Origin: a bacterium
Lineage (GTDB): Bacteria; SZUA-79; Acidulodesulfobacterales; Acidulodesulfobacteraceae
Length of the DNA stretch: 64,000 bases
Direction of reading: 5' to 3'
Assembly (NCBI GenBank): GCA_003232385.1
Contig: QIJE01000028.1
Coordinates: 62,001-126,000 of the forward strand
This document shows positions 9,621-18,024 of this stretch, piece by piece (the stretch's first letter is position 1; the number at the start of each line of letters is the position of its first letter). Under the pieces are notes generated by a model. The model saw nothing but the letters and a program-made list of their open reading frames with translations. It was not told the origin of the DNA and made no database searches. A program made the translations under genes and the position numbers.

Positions 9621-9998
9621 TTAATACGAAAGGGTTTTTATATCGTCGTCCATCACCATTTCAATGACGTAAGCCCCGCCCACTACGCCGCTGCATTCTT
9701 CTATCAGGTCGTCTTTCGTAAAACCGTTTAATTCAAGCGCGGGCGTGCATATTTTAAAAACAACGCCTGCATCATATGCGTCCTTGATAAAATCATATAC
9801 CGATTTTGGGCTTCCTTCTTGAATCCTTAAGTTCTCAGCGACTCCCTTTTTCATTAAGAGACCCGCATCCGCCGTCAATACGATTTCTACTTCGTATTCC
9901 ATAACCGCTGCGGCAGCCGCTTGAAAAAAGGGCGCCCCAAGTGTATGAAGATTGGAGGGCGAAGTATTTTGAAGCATAATAAAAAGTTTATTTGCCAT
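9621..9998 (-). CDS. DsrE/DsrF-like sulfur-carrier family protein
   Basis: This small soluble protein of 125 residues has the alternating beta-alpha DsrE fold: an N-terminal strand (KLFIMLQNT), an Ala-rich helix (FFQAAAAAVMEYEVEIVL), and one Cys in VFKICTPALELNGF near residue 82, the position used for persulfide relay in the family. A second Cys lies in EECSGVVGG. Such proteins work with TusA and rhodanese in cytoplasmic sulfur transfer, or act as peroxiredoxin-like accessory proteins. A clear AGGAGAT Shine-Dalgarno precedes the ATG. It is followed on the plus strand by trxB and preceded by trpS. The redox partner is not visible. Confidence 0.8.
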   Translation of the reverse strand: MANKLFIMLQNTSPSNLHTLGAPFFQAAAAAVMEYEVEIVLTADAGLLMKKGVAENLRIQEGSPKSVYDFIKDAYDAGVVFKICTPALELNGFTKDDLIEECSGVVGGAYVIEMVMDDDIKTLSY

Positions 9999-10096
9999 TA
10001 GAATGAATCTCCTATCTTAGTTTTTTGAAATGCAATTCTCAGGAATAACTTGTTAATTTAAGATAACATTAAAAGACCTTCGTTGCAATAATAAAA

Positions 10097-11140
10097 TCAA
10101 CTGAAGGAATATGATATTTTCATGGATTCTTTTGCCTCTTTAAGGGTGTCCGAAGCGATTAACCCGGCTTTTTTGGTTCCGGTAAACAATATATCCCATA
10201 CCTCATCTTTTTTGTTCAGATAATAAGACCTCCTTTCATTCATTGGTTCGAGGAGTTCCTTAATGATTTTGAAAAGATTTTCTTTGCATTTTACACATCC
10301 TATCTTTCCGTTCTTACAGTCATATTCTGTTTCCCTTATGAGATTTTCGTTAGAAAAAGCATTATGGTACGAATAAATAGTGCAAATTTCGGGATTGCCC
10401 TTATCCGTAGGATGAATTCTGTTCTCGTCCGTTAGCGCAGACCTGATTTTCGTTTTTATTAAATCGAAATTATCGGAAAGGTTAATCGCGTTTCCATATG
10501 ATTTACTCATTTTCAGGTTTCCGTCGAGTCCGACTAATTTTGAGAATTTATCTATTAGAGCAAACGGCTTTATCAAGTTACAGTTGTATAGTTCATTGAA
10601 TTTTCTGACTATTTTTCTTGCAAGCTCAATATGCGGAAGCTGGTCTATGCCGACCGGAATTAAATCGGCTTTAAAAATTGCGATATCGGCGGTTTGGCTT
10701 ACGGGGTAACCCAGAAAACCGTAAGTCAATTCCTTATACCCCCTCTCTTTTGCCTCAGTTTTAATCGTCGGATTATGCCTTAAAGGATTGACTGAGACCA
10801 GCATTGAAAAAAACGCGGTAAGTTCGGCAATTTCGGGTATCATAGATTGTATGATTATAGTAGATAAATCCGGATTAATGCCGCATGCAAGGTAATCTAA
10901 AGCTACAAGAAAAATATTTTCCTTAAGTCTTTCGGGATGTTCGAAATTTGTCGTAAGTGCCTGAATATCGGCTATTAAAATAAAAGTTTCATATTTATCT
11001 TGCAGCCTTACTCTGTTTTTTAACGAACCGACGTAATGTCCGAGATGAAGCGGCCCCGTGGGCCTATCTCCCGTTAAAATTCTTTCGTATTTAAATTTAG
11101 ATTCATCGGCCACAGCCGCATTTTCTTTTATCGAATTCAT
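10097..11140 (-). CDS. trpS: Tryptophan--tRNA ligase
   Basis: This class I synthetase of 347 residues carries the HIGH-type motif GPLHLGHYVGSL near residue 30 and the KMSKS loop (NLKMSKSYGNAI) near residue 211. Length and motif spacing suit bacterial TrpRS. Residues near 275-285 contain a CKNGKIGCVKCK stretch that could bind a metal or Fe-S centre, as reported in some TrpRS. AAGGTG sits six bases before the ATG. dsrE follows about 100 bases downstream on the same strand, and nadA is divergent. No Trp-dependent leader is evident. Confidence 0.95.
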   Translation of the reverse strand: MNSIKENAAVADESKFKYERILTGDRPTGPLHLGHYVGSLKNRVRLQDKYETFILIADIQALTTNFEHPERLKENIFLVALDYLACGINPDLSTIIIQSMIPEIAELTAFFSMLVSVNPLRHNPTIKTEAKERGYKELTYGFLGYPVSQTADIAIFKADLIPVGIDQLPHIELARKIVRKFNELYNCNLIKPFALIDKFSKLVGLDGNLKMSKSYGNAINLSDNFDLIKTKIRSALTDENRIHPTDKGNPEICTIYSYHNAFSNENLIRETEYDCKNGKIGCVKCKENLFKIIKELLEPMNERRSYYLNKKDEVWDILFTGTKKAGLIASDTLKEAKESMKISYSFS

Positions 11141-11196
11141 TTTGCACCTTTTTTGACATTAATATGCCGGTTTATGTGTAAATTTAAATTATATTA

Positions 11197-11205
11197 TGTT
11201 ATAAT
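11197..11205 (+). promoter_or_regulatory. Extended -10 promoter for the nadA-glyQS run
   Basis: TGTTATAAT, the same extended -10 form seen upstream of the TSUP gene, lies about 40 bases before the nadA ATG, in the trpS/nadA divergent gap. No convincing -35 box was found. Confidence 0.45.
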
Positions 11206-11243
11206 AATAGAAACAAGTTTAAAATCCAACTAAAATCTTACAA

Positions 11244-12182
11244 ATGAGTCTTAAAATGATTAATTATAATAATTACGGCGATATAAAAACGAAACAAAGA
11301 ATTATCGGTGGCCTTTTAAAAAAAAAGAACGCAATATTATTGGCGCACAATTATCAGCGGGACGAAATTCAGGAAATTGCCGATTTTCAGGGTGATTCTT
11401 TAGGGCTTTCCATTGAAGCCAATAAAACCGATGCCGATATTATAGTATTCTGCGGTGTTAGATTTATGGCGGAGAGCGCGGCAATTATGAATCCCGAAAA
11501 GACCGTTATTCTTCCCAATGAAGACGCGGGCTGTCCTATGGTCAATATGATAACGGCAAAGGATGTTCTGCGCTTAAAAGACGATTATCCGGATACTCCG
11601 GTTGTTGCGTACGTGAATACGTCTGCCGAGTGCAAAGCGGTTTCGGATATATGTTGTACTTCCGCCAATGCGGTAAAGGTCGTTAATTCTTTGCCCGGCA
11701 AGAGGGTCATCATGATACCGGACAAAAATTTAGGGAATTACACCCAAAGGTTTACGGATAAGGAGGTAATATGCTGGTCCGGGTATTGCCCTCCTCACAA
11801 AAGGACTAACCCCAAAGATATTGAGGTTTTAAAGGAGAAATATCCCGGAGCGGTATTTGTAGCGCATCCGGAGTCGACGCCGGAAACAATAGACGTTGCC
11901 GACTATGTTTCTTCGACATCCGGAATGTATAAATTTGTAAGGGAGTCAAATGCGAAGTATTTTATAATCGGAACGGAAAGAGGAATAATGTATAAAATGA
12001 AGAAGGAAAATCCAAACAAGGTATTCATTTCTTCTAATAGCGGGCTTGTTTGTCCGAACATGAAGAAAACCCATCTCGACAACATAATAAACTCGCTTGA
12101 AAATATGAGAAACATTATAAAAATTCCTGAAGACATTAGGGTTCAAGCAAGAAAATCTATTGAAAATATGCTTGCTCTTTAG
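11244..12182 (+). CDS. nadA: Quinolinate synthase
   Basis: This [4Fe-4S] enzyme of 312 residues condenses iminoaspartate with dihydroxyacetone phosphate to quinolinate in NAD synthesis. The three-fold pseudo-symmetry and the three cluster Cys are visible: one in NTSAECKAVSD, one in WSGYCPPH and one in GLVCPNMKK near the C-terminus. LLAHNYQRDEIQEIADFQGDSL and CGVRFMAESAAI are signature substrate-site segments. Two possible starts exist (ATG at 11244 or 11256); neither has a strong Shine-Dalgarno. nadB and nadC are not in the window. glyQ follows 44 bases downstream. Confidence 0.95.
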   Translation: MSLKMINYNNYGDIKTKQRIIGGLLKKKNAILLAHNYQRDEIQEIADFQGDSLGLSIEANKTDADIIVFCGVRFMAESAAIMNPEKTVILPNEDAGCPMVNMITAKDVLRLKDDYPDTPVVAYVNTSAECKAVSDICCTSANAVKVVNSLPGKRVIMIPDKNLGNYTQRFTDKEVICWSGYCPPHKRTNPKDIEVLKEKYPGAVFVAHPESTPETIDVADYVSSTSGMYKFVRESNAKYFIIGTERGIMYKMKKENPNKVFISSNSGLVCPNMKKTHLDNIINSLENMRNIIKIPEDIRVQARKSIENMLAL

Positions 12183-12226
12183 TATAATAAAGCGTTTTTA
12201 TCTAAAAAATTTTAAAGGAAGAAACT

Positions 12227-13114
12227 ATTAAAAACTTAGATTTTCAACGTTTAATATTCAAACTGCAAAGTTTTTGGTCTAATTTCGGTTGCGTAATTTT
12301 AGAGCCTTACGATATCGAAATGGGAGCCGCCACGTTTGCGCCCTATACGTTTCTTAAATGTTTGGAAGGCGAAGACTGGCGAACGGCATATGTGCAACCT
12401 TCCAGAAGGCCTACCGACGGCAGGTATGGTCATAATCCGAATAGATTGGGGCGTTTTTACCAATTTCAGGTTATTATTCAACCATACGTAAAGAAGATTC
12501 AAGAGATTTACATGGACAGTCTCAAAAGCGTCAATATTAATCCCAATGTGCATGATATAAGATTTGTGGAGGATGACTGGGAATCTCCTACGTTAGGGGC
12601 ATGGGGTTTAGGCTGGGAAGTATGGATTGACGGTATGGAGGTTACTCAAATTACCCATTTTCAGCAGGTTGGGGGCATAGAACTCCTAAAGCCGGCAATA
12701 GAGATTACTTACGGATTAGAAAGAATTGCGATGTTCCTTCAAAATAAGGATAACGTGTTTGATTTACAGTGGAATGACTTTGTGAAATACGGCGATATCC
12801 ACGAAAACGACGAGCTTCAATTCTCCGAATATAACTTTGAATATGCCGAAGGCGCAACATTGCACAAGCTGTTTGACATTTACGAAAATGAGTCCAAAAG
12901 GCTACTCACCTTAGAGTTGAAGGAGTTAGTTAAGCCCGCTTACGAATTCTGCCTCAAATGTTCTCATATTTTTAATCTATTGGATGCGAGAGGTCTCATA
13001 AGCGTTTCGGAAAGGATGAACTTTATATTAAGGGTTAGATTTCTTGCAGAGGGTTGTGCAAAATTATATACAGGCAAGAAAGAAGCGAATATTGTTGCCG
13101 ATGCCATAAAATGA
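12227..13114 (+). CDS. glyQ: Glycine--tRNA ligase alpha subunit, apparent ATT start codon
   Basis: The alpha subunit of the alpha2-beta2 glycyl-tRNA synthetase holds the class II catalytic site for glycine and ATP. The family-conserved N-terminus ([12 protein letters not shown], then [14 protein letters not shown]) is encoded upstream of the first in-frame ATG at 12320, so that ATG cannot be the start. Between the in-frame stop at 12203 and 12320 there is no ATG, GTG or TTG. ATT at 12227 sits five bases after AAGGAAG and gives a 295-residue protein of normal length and N-terminus. Other signatures: [39 protein letters not shown] and FQQVGG. glyS follows 51 bases later. Confidence 0.92.
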   Translation: MKNLDFQRLIFKLQSFWSNFGCVILEPYDIEMGAATFAPYTFLKCLEGEDWRTAYVQPSRRPTDGRYGHNPNRLGRFYQFQVIIQPYVKKIQEIYMDSLKSVNINPNVHDIRFVEDDWESPTLGAWGLGWEVWIDGMEVTQITHFQQVGGIELLKPAIEITYGLERIAMFLQNKDNVFDLQWNDFVKYGDIHENDELQFSEYNFEYAEGATLHKLFDIYENESKRLLTLELKELVKPAYEFCLKCSHIFNLLDARGLISVSERMNFILRVRFLAEGCAKLYTGKKEANIVADAIK

Positions 13115-13165
13115 ATATATAAAATATATTTTATGATTAGCTTAATTTAAATAGGGTTATTTATC

Positions 13166-15277
13166 GTGAGCGAATATCTATTGGAAATAGGTTCAGGGGA
13201 GCTTCCTTACAGCGAAGTAAGGAATATACCTATAGCGTTAAAGGGCTTACTACGGGATTTTTTCGAAAATGACGCCGTGCTGTCGGAAAAGCCGGATATT
13301 TCCGTATTTTCGACCCCGAGGCGTGTTGTCGCTTTAGTTAAAGGCTTGCCTATAAAGACTTTAAGCAGCGAATCGGAAATAATAGGCCCCCCTTTGAGCA
13401 TCTCCTATCGCGGGGATACTCCTGCTCCGCCGCTTATTCATTTCATGAAAAAGAACGGAATTTCAAATCGTAAAAATATATATATTCTAAATCAAAAAAG
13501 GGGAGCATATATAGCCTATAAAAAGACGACTAAAGGTATTCCCATAATAGATCTGTTGCGTAAAAACATTCCGGGTATCATTAAAAACATTCCCTTTAAA
13601 AAAACCATGTTCTGGTTAAATAAAGATATAAGATACCCAAGGCCGATTTTATGGATATCATCCGTTTTTGACGGTAGAACTTTATCATTTAATTTCGGAG
13701 ACGTCAAGTCTGCGGGTTTAACCTATATTAAAAAAGTGAATTCTTATAAGTTGCGTCCGGTAAGGATATGCAGTTCGCAGGATTATTTTGATGTTATTGA
13801 GTCGAATGGGGTTATTTTAAAGAATGACGAAAGAAAAAGGTATATAAAAAGAGAACTCATGACGGCATCAAAAAAAATAAATGCGGACATGCCGGAATAC
13901 GACGAAGATTTTATAGATGAAATAGTCGGTTTAACCGAGACGCCTTATGCGGTAATAGGTGAATTCGACAAAAAATTTCTATCAATTCCTAAAGAATTAT
14001 TATCGATTGTTATGCGCAAGCATCAGAGATTTTTTCCCTTAAAATTAAACGACGTCTTGTTGCCGTTCTTTATCGGCATTGCCGATATAAAACCTGATTC
14101 TTCGGTAAAAGAAACCATAGATCGTAATGTCAGAGCCGGTTATTCCAAGGTTTTGGCGGCAAGGCTTGCCGATGCCGATTTTTTCTTTAAAGACGATATT
14201 AAAAAGCCGTTATCACACTTTGTTTCCGCTACAAAAGATATCTTATTCTACAAGGGATTAGGTTCATATTCAGATAAAACGGAACGTATAAGAGGGTTGG
14301 GTATTTTTATAGCGGGCAGATGTAATTTTGCGGCGGATATTTTGTCTGATTTTAAACGGGCATCCAATTTGTTAAAATTTGACCTTGCAACCCGCGTAGT
14401 ATATGAATTTCCCGAAATGCAGGGTATAATAGGTAAAATATATGCGAAGATGTCGCAGGAAAACGAGCGGGTCTCTCTCTCTATCGAGGAGCATTATTAT
14501 CCTGTTTCCAAGGCTAAAAAGAGGATTTTGCCGTCGAATGATTTATCGGCTCTTTGCTCCATATCGGATAAATTGGATACGATTTTTTCGTTCGTGATGC
14601 TAAAAAGGCTTCCGACGGGAGAATCGGACCCTTTTTATTTAAGAAGGGCAATGATAGGCACAATAGAAATTATTTTAGATAAAAAATATAGGATAGACTT
14701 GACTGATATATTCGGATTTTATTTTAATAGTTTTTTTAATGAGCAAAGGCTTGATAAGGACAAATTGAAAGAAAGGTTTATAAACTTTGCGAATGCCAGA
14801 TTTAAAAACTTCCTTATTTCCATGGGATATAAATCCGATGAGATCTTATCGGTTCTGTCATCCGTGGCATCTCAAGATTTTTATACCTCTTTTATAAAAA
14901 TAGATTTTCTCTCTAAACATAAGCTGCGCGAAGAAATTTTTGAGCTGTCCCGCGTGTATAAACGAATCAATAATATTACCCATAAGCATGCTGTAGCAGG
15001 CGGCTTTGACGCGGATAAACTTGTTACGTCGGAGGAAATAGATCTTATACGCGCTTTTGAATCGGTTAAGGAGAAAACCGAATATCTGACAGAGAAAGGC
15101 GATTTTTATGGCGTAATGAATGAAATGTATAAATTGAAAGGGCCTGTAGACGGTTTCTTTGATAAGATTTTAGTTCTAACCGAGAATGAAGATATTAGAA
15201 ATTCGAGAATAGGCTTATTAAACAGCATTTTAGATTTTCTTAGGGATTTTTGCAATTTTTCTGATTTATCTTATTAA
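13166..15277 (+). CDS. glyS: Glycine--tRNA ligase beta subunit
   Basis: The beta subunit, 703 residues, recognises tRNA-Gly. It has the family's opening (LLEIGSGELPYSEVRN), the STPRRVVALVKGL segment, the HD-like region around KHQRFFPL and the RNVRAGYSKVLAARLADADFFF block. The C-terminal anticodon-binding, helix-rich domain spans about residues 580-700. It starts at GTG 13166 behind a modest GGGT. Together with glyQ it forms one heterotetrameric enzyme. ppdK begins 58 bases downstream, so the two are probably on the same transcript. Confidence 0.95.
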   Translation: MSEYLLEIGSGELPYSEVRNIPIALKGLLRDFFENDAVLSEKPDISVFSTPRRVVALVKGLPIKTLSSESEIIGPPLSISYRGDTPAPPLIHFMKKNGISNRKNIYILNQKRGAYIAYKKTTKGIPIIDLLRKNIPGIIKNIPFKKTMFWLNKDIRYPRPILWISSVFDGRTLSFNFGDVKSAGLTYIKKVNSYKLRPVRICSSQDYFDVIESNGVILKNDERKRYIKRELMTASKKINADMPEYDEDFIDEIVGLTETPYAVIGEFDKKFLSIPKELLSIVMRKHQRFFPLKLNDVLLPFFIGIADIKPDSSVKETIDRNVRAGYSKVLAARLADADFFFKDDIKKPLSHFVSATKDILFYKGLGSYSDKTERIRGLGIFIAGRCNFAADILSDFKRASNLLKFDLATRVVYEFPEMQGIIGKIYAKMSQENERVSLSIEEHYYPVSKAKKRILPSNDLSALCSISDKLDTIFSFVMLKRLPTGESDPFYLRRAMIGTIEIILDKKYRIDLTDIFGFYFNSFFNEQRLDKDKLKERFINFANARFKNFLISMGYKSDEILSVLSSVASQDFYTSFIKIDFLSKHKLREEIFELSRVYKRINNITHKHAVAGGFDADKLVTSEEIDLIRAFESVKEKTEYLTEKGDFYGVMNEMYKLKGPVDGFFDKILVLTENEDIRNSRIGLLNSILDFLRDFCNFSDLSY

Positions 15278-15335
15278 TATATCCTTATTTATTCGTTTTA
15301 TATTTGAATATCATAATTTTTAGTTGGAGGTTGTT

Positions 15336-18014
15336 ATGGTTAGATATGTTTATTTTTTCGGAGACAAGCATGCGGATGGCGACGGTTCTATGAAAAATCT
15401 TCTCGGCGGCAAGGGGACCGGTCTTGCGGAAATGACCAATCTCGGCATAAGGGTCCCCGCGGGATTTACTATTACTACCGATGTTTGTACGCATTATTAT
15501 GAACACGATAAAAAATATCCCGAACAATTAAAGGGAGAGGTGAAAAGTAATCTAAAGAAGATGGAAGAAGCCATGGGGGCAAGATTTGGAGATGAACGTA
15601 ACCCCCTGCTGGTTTCGGTAAGAAGCGGAGCCAGGGTTTCCATGCCCGGAATGATGGATACCGTTCTTAACTTAGGATTGAACGACAATACGGTTAAAGG
15701 GCTTATAAATAAATCCGGTGATGAAAGATTCGCCTATGATACGTATAGGCGATTTATTCAGATGTTTTCGAACGTGGTGCTTGGAATAGATTCAAGCGTT
15801 ATGGAATCTATTTTGGAGAAAAAGAAGGAAGAAAGATCGGTAAGAAACGATAATGAGTTGACCTATGGCGATTTCAAGAGCCTTGTTGATGAATTTAAGG
15901 ATGTAGTTAGAAAAAAAAGGGGGATCGAGTTTCCGAGTGACCCGGAGGAACAGCTATGGATGGGTATATCTGCCGTATTTGAATCATGGGACGTGCCGAG
16001 AGCCATAGTTTACAGAAGGCTTAACAAAATTCCGGAAAACTGGGGGACGGCGGTTAACGTAGTATCGATGGTTTACGGAAATATGGGTGATACTTCTGCA
16101 ACCGGGGTCGCTTTTACGAGAGACCCTTCAACCGGAGACAACGGTTTTTACGGAGAATATCTTATAAATGCTCAGGGTGAAGACGTAGTGGCCGGCATAA
16201 GAACCCCGCAGCCCGTGAATGAAATTTCCAGAAAAAATCCGGATGACATTTCACTTGAGCGTGTCATGCCTAACGTGTATAAGGACCTTTTAGAATATGC
16301 GGATACATTAGAAAAATATTATAAGGATATGCTCGATTTAGAGTTTACGATACAGGAGGGTATTCTCTATATGCTGCAGGTTCGTACCGGAAAAAGAACG
16401 GCTAAGGCCGCCGTAAAAATCGCGGTAGATATGGAAAAAGAGGGAATGATAGATAAAGAAACAGCCGTTTTGAGAATAGACCCTTATTCTATCGTGCAGC
16501 TCATGTATCCTGCCGTAGACATTAAGGCCGATAAGGATGTCGTGGCAAAGGGGCTTCCTGCGTCTCCGGGGGCGGCGAGCGGAGAAGTGGTTTTTTCCGC
16601 AGAAGAAGCGGAAGAAGAGACAAAGAAGGGCAAAAAGGTAATATTAGTAAGGATTGAAACATCGCCGGAAGATATTCACGGAATGAGCGTGGCGGAGGGG
16701 ATCCTCACAGCAAGAGGCGGAATGACCTCTCATGCTGCCGTAGTTGCCAGGGGTATGGGTAAGTGTGCGATAACCGGCTGTTCTTTCCTTGGAATAAACG
16801 AAAAAAACGGCGAGATAACGGTTGGAGACAGGATAATAAAAAGGGGCGATATATTGACCCTAAACGGTTCCAACGGCGAGGTTTACTCCGGTTACGTGAG
16901 CATGGTGACTCCGGAGATTAATGAAGATTTTAAGTCCATAATGAAATTTGCGAATGAGTTTAGAAAATTAAAGGTTAGAGCTAACGCCGATACCCCGGAA
17001 GACGCGAAAGTTGCTCGAAATTATGGGGCGGAAGGCATCGGGCTTTGTAGGACCGAACATATGTTTTTTAAGGGGGATAGAATAAAAGCGGTAAGAGAGA
17101 TGATACTCTCGGAGACGTTAGAAGAACGCCGTAAGGCCCTTGCTAAACTTTTGCCCATGCAAAAATCCGATTTTCTCAAACTATACGATGAAATGAAGGG
17201 TTATTCCGTCAATATACGTTTACTTGACCCACCCCTTCACGAATTTCTGCCTAAAACCGAAAAAGAAATAAGAGAGCTTTCGGATATCATGGACGTATCT
17301 TACGAAAGATTGAAAACCAAGGCGATATCGCTTCACGAAGTCAACCCGATGCTCGGACATAGAGGATGCAGACTCGGCGTAAGTTATCCTGAGATTTACG
17401 AGATGCAGGTTCGGGCAATTATGGAAGCGGCATGTGAATTTCACAATAGCGGCAAAAAAATAACATTGGAAATTATGATTCCCGTAGTAAGTATTTACGA
17501 AGAGATAAGGCTATTAAAGGAATTGGTTAATAAAAAGACTAAAGAGGTAATGAAGGAATATGGAGTGAAGTTTGAGTATCTCGTCGGAACTATGATTGAA
17601 CTGCCGAGGGCATGCATGATCGCAGACGAGATAGCAAAGGAAGCGGAATTTTTCTCGTTCGGAACAAATGATTTGACGCAGACAGCTTTTGGATTTTCAA
17701 GAGATGATATCGGCTCATTTTTGCCGGATTATCTGAATAAAAATATATTGAAAACCGACCCGTTTATAGAATTAGACAGAAGCGGAGTCGGAGAACTAAT
17801 GAAAATAGCCGTGAATAAAGGTACGAGTGTGAGGCGGGATATTAAACTTGGGATATGCGGAGAGCATGGCGGAGATCCCTCTTCTATAGAATTTTGCCAT
17901 AGTTTAAATCTTAACTATGTAAGTTGTTCTCCCTATATGGTTCCTATTGCGATTATTTCTGCCGCTCAGGCATCGCTTAAAGATTTAAGTAAAAGAACCG
18001 GCGGGAAACTTTGA
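15336..18014 (+). CDS. ppdK: Pyruvate, phosphate dikinase
   Basis: This three-domain enzyme of 892 residues interconverts pyruvate, ATP and Pi with PEP, AMP and PPi. The order is an N-terminal ATP-grasp domain (GGKGTGLAEMTNLG; SGARVSMPGMMDTVLNLGLN), the central swivelling phospho-His domain (GGMTSHAAVVARGMGKCAITG, His near residue 455) and a C-terminal TIM barrel with the pyruvate-site FGTNDLTQ and LGICGEHGGDPSS. The start is ATG 15336, since the in-frame TTG at 15324 lies within the TTGGAGG Shine-Dalgarno. Anaerobes often use it for PPi-dependent glycolysis or PEP formation. mfd follows 10 bases later. Confidence 0.96.
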   Translation: MVRYVYFFGDKHADGDGSMKNLLGGKGTGLAEMTNLGIRVPAGFTITTDVCTHYYEHDKKYPEQLKGEVKSNLKKMEEAMGARFGDERNPLLVSVRSGARVSMPGMMDTVLNLGLNDNTVKGLINKSGDERFAYDTYRRFIQMFSNVVLGIDSSVMESILEKKKEERSVRNDNELTYGDFKSLVDEFKDVVRKKRGIEFPSDPEEQLWMGISAVFESWDVPRAIVYRRLNKIPENWGTAVNVVSMVYGNMGDTSATGVAFTRDPSTGDNGFYGEYLINAQGEDVVAGIRTPQPVNEISRKNPDDISLERVMPNVYKDLLEYADTLEKYYKDMLDLEFTIQEGILYMLQVRTGKRTAKAAVKIAVDMEKEGMIDKETAVLRIDPYSIVQLMYPAVDIKADKDVVAKGLPASPGAASGEVVFSAEEAEEETKKGKKVILVRIETSPEDIHGMSVAEGILTARGGMTSHAAVVARGMGKCAITGCSFLGINEKNGEITVGDRIIKRGDILTLNGSNGEVYSGYVSMVTPEINEDFKSIMKFANEFRKLKVRANADTPEDAKVARNYGAEGIGLCRTEHMFFKGDRIKAVREMILSETLEERRKALAKLLPMQKSDFLKLYDEMKGYSVNIRLLDPPLHEFLPKTEKEIRELSDIMDVSYERLKTKAISLHEVNPMLGHRGCRLGVSYPEIYEMQVRAIMEAACEFHNSGKKITLEIMIPVVSIYEEIRLLKELVNKKTKEVMKEYGVKFEYLVGTMIELPRACMIADEIAKEAEFFSFGTNDLTQTAFGFSRDDIGSFLPDYLNKNILKTDPFIELDRSGVGELMKIAVNKGTSVRRDIKLGICGEHGGDPSSIEFCHSLNLNYVSCSPYMVPIAIISAAQASLKDLSKRTGGKL

Positions 18015-18024
18015 ATTTTAACCG

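Noticed and set aside
12183-12226. T-box or glycine riboswitch in front of glyQ
   Set aside because: The gap after nadA is only 44 bases and shows no such structure.
12320-13114. glyQ starting at the ATG at 12320
   Set aside because: This would remove about 31 conserved N-terminal residues that are clearly encoded upstream in the same frame.
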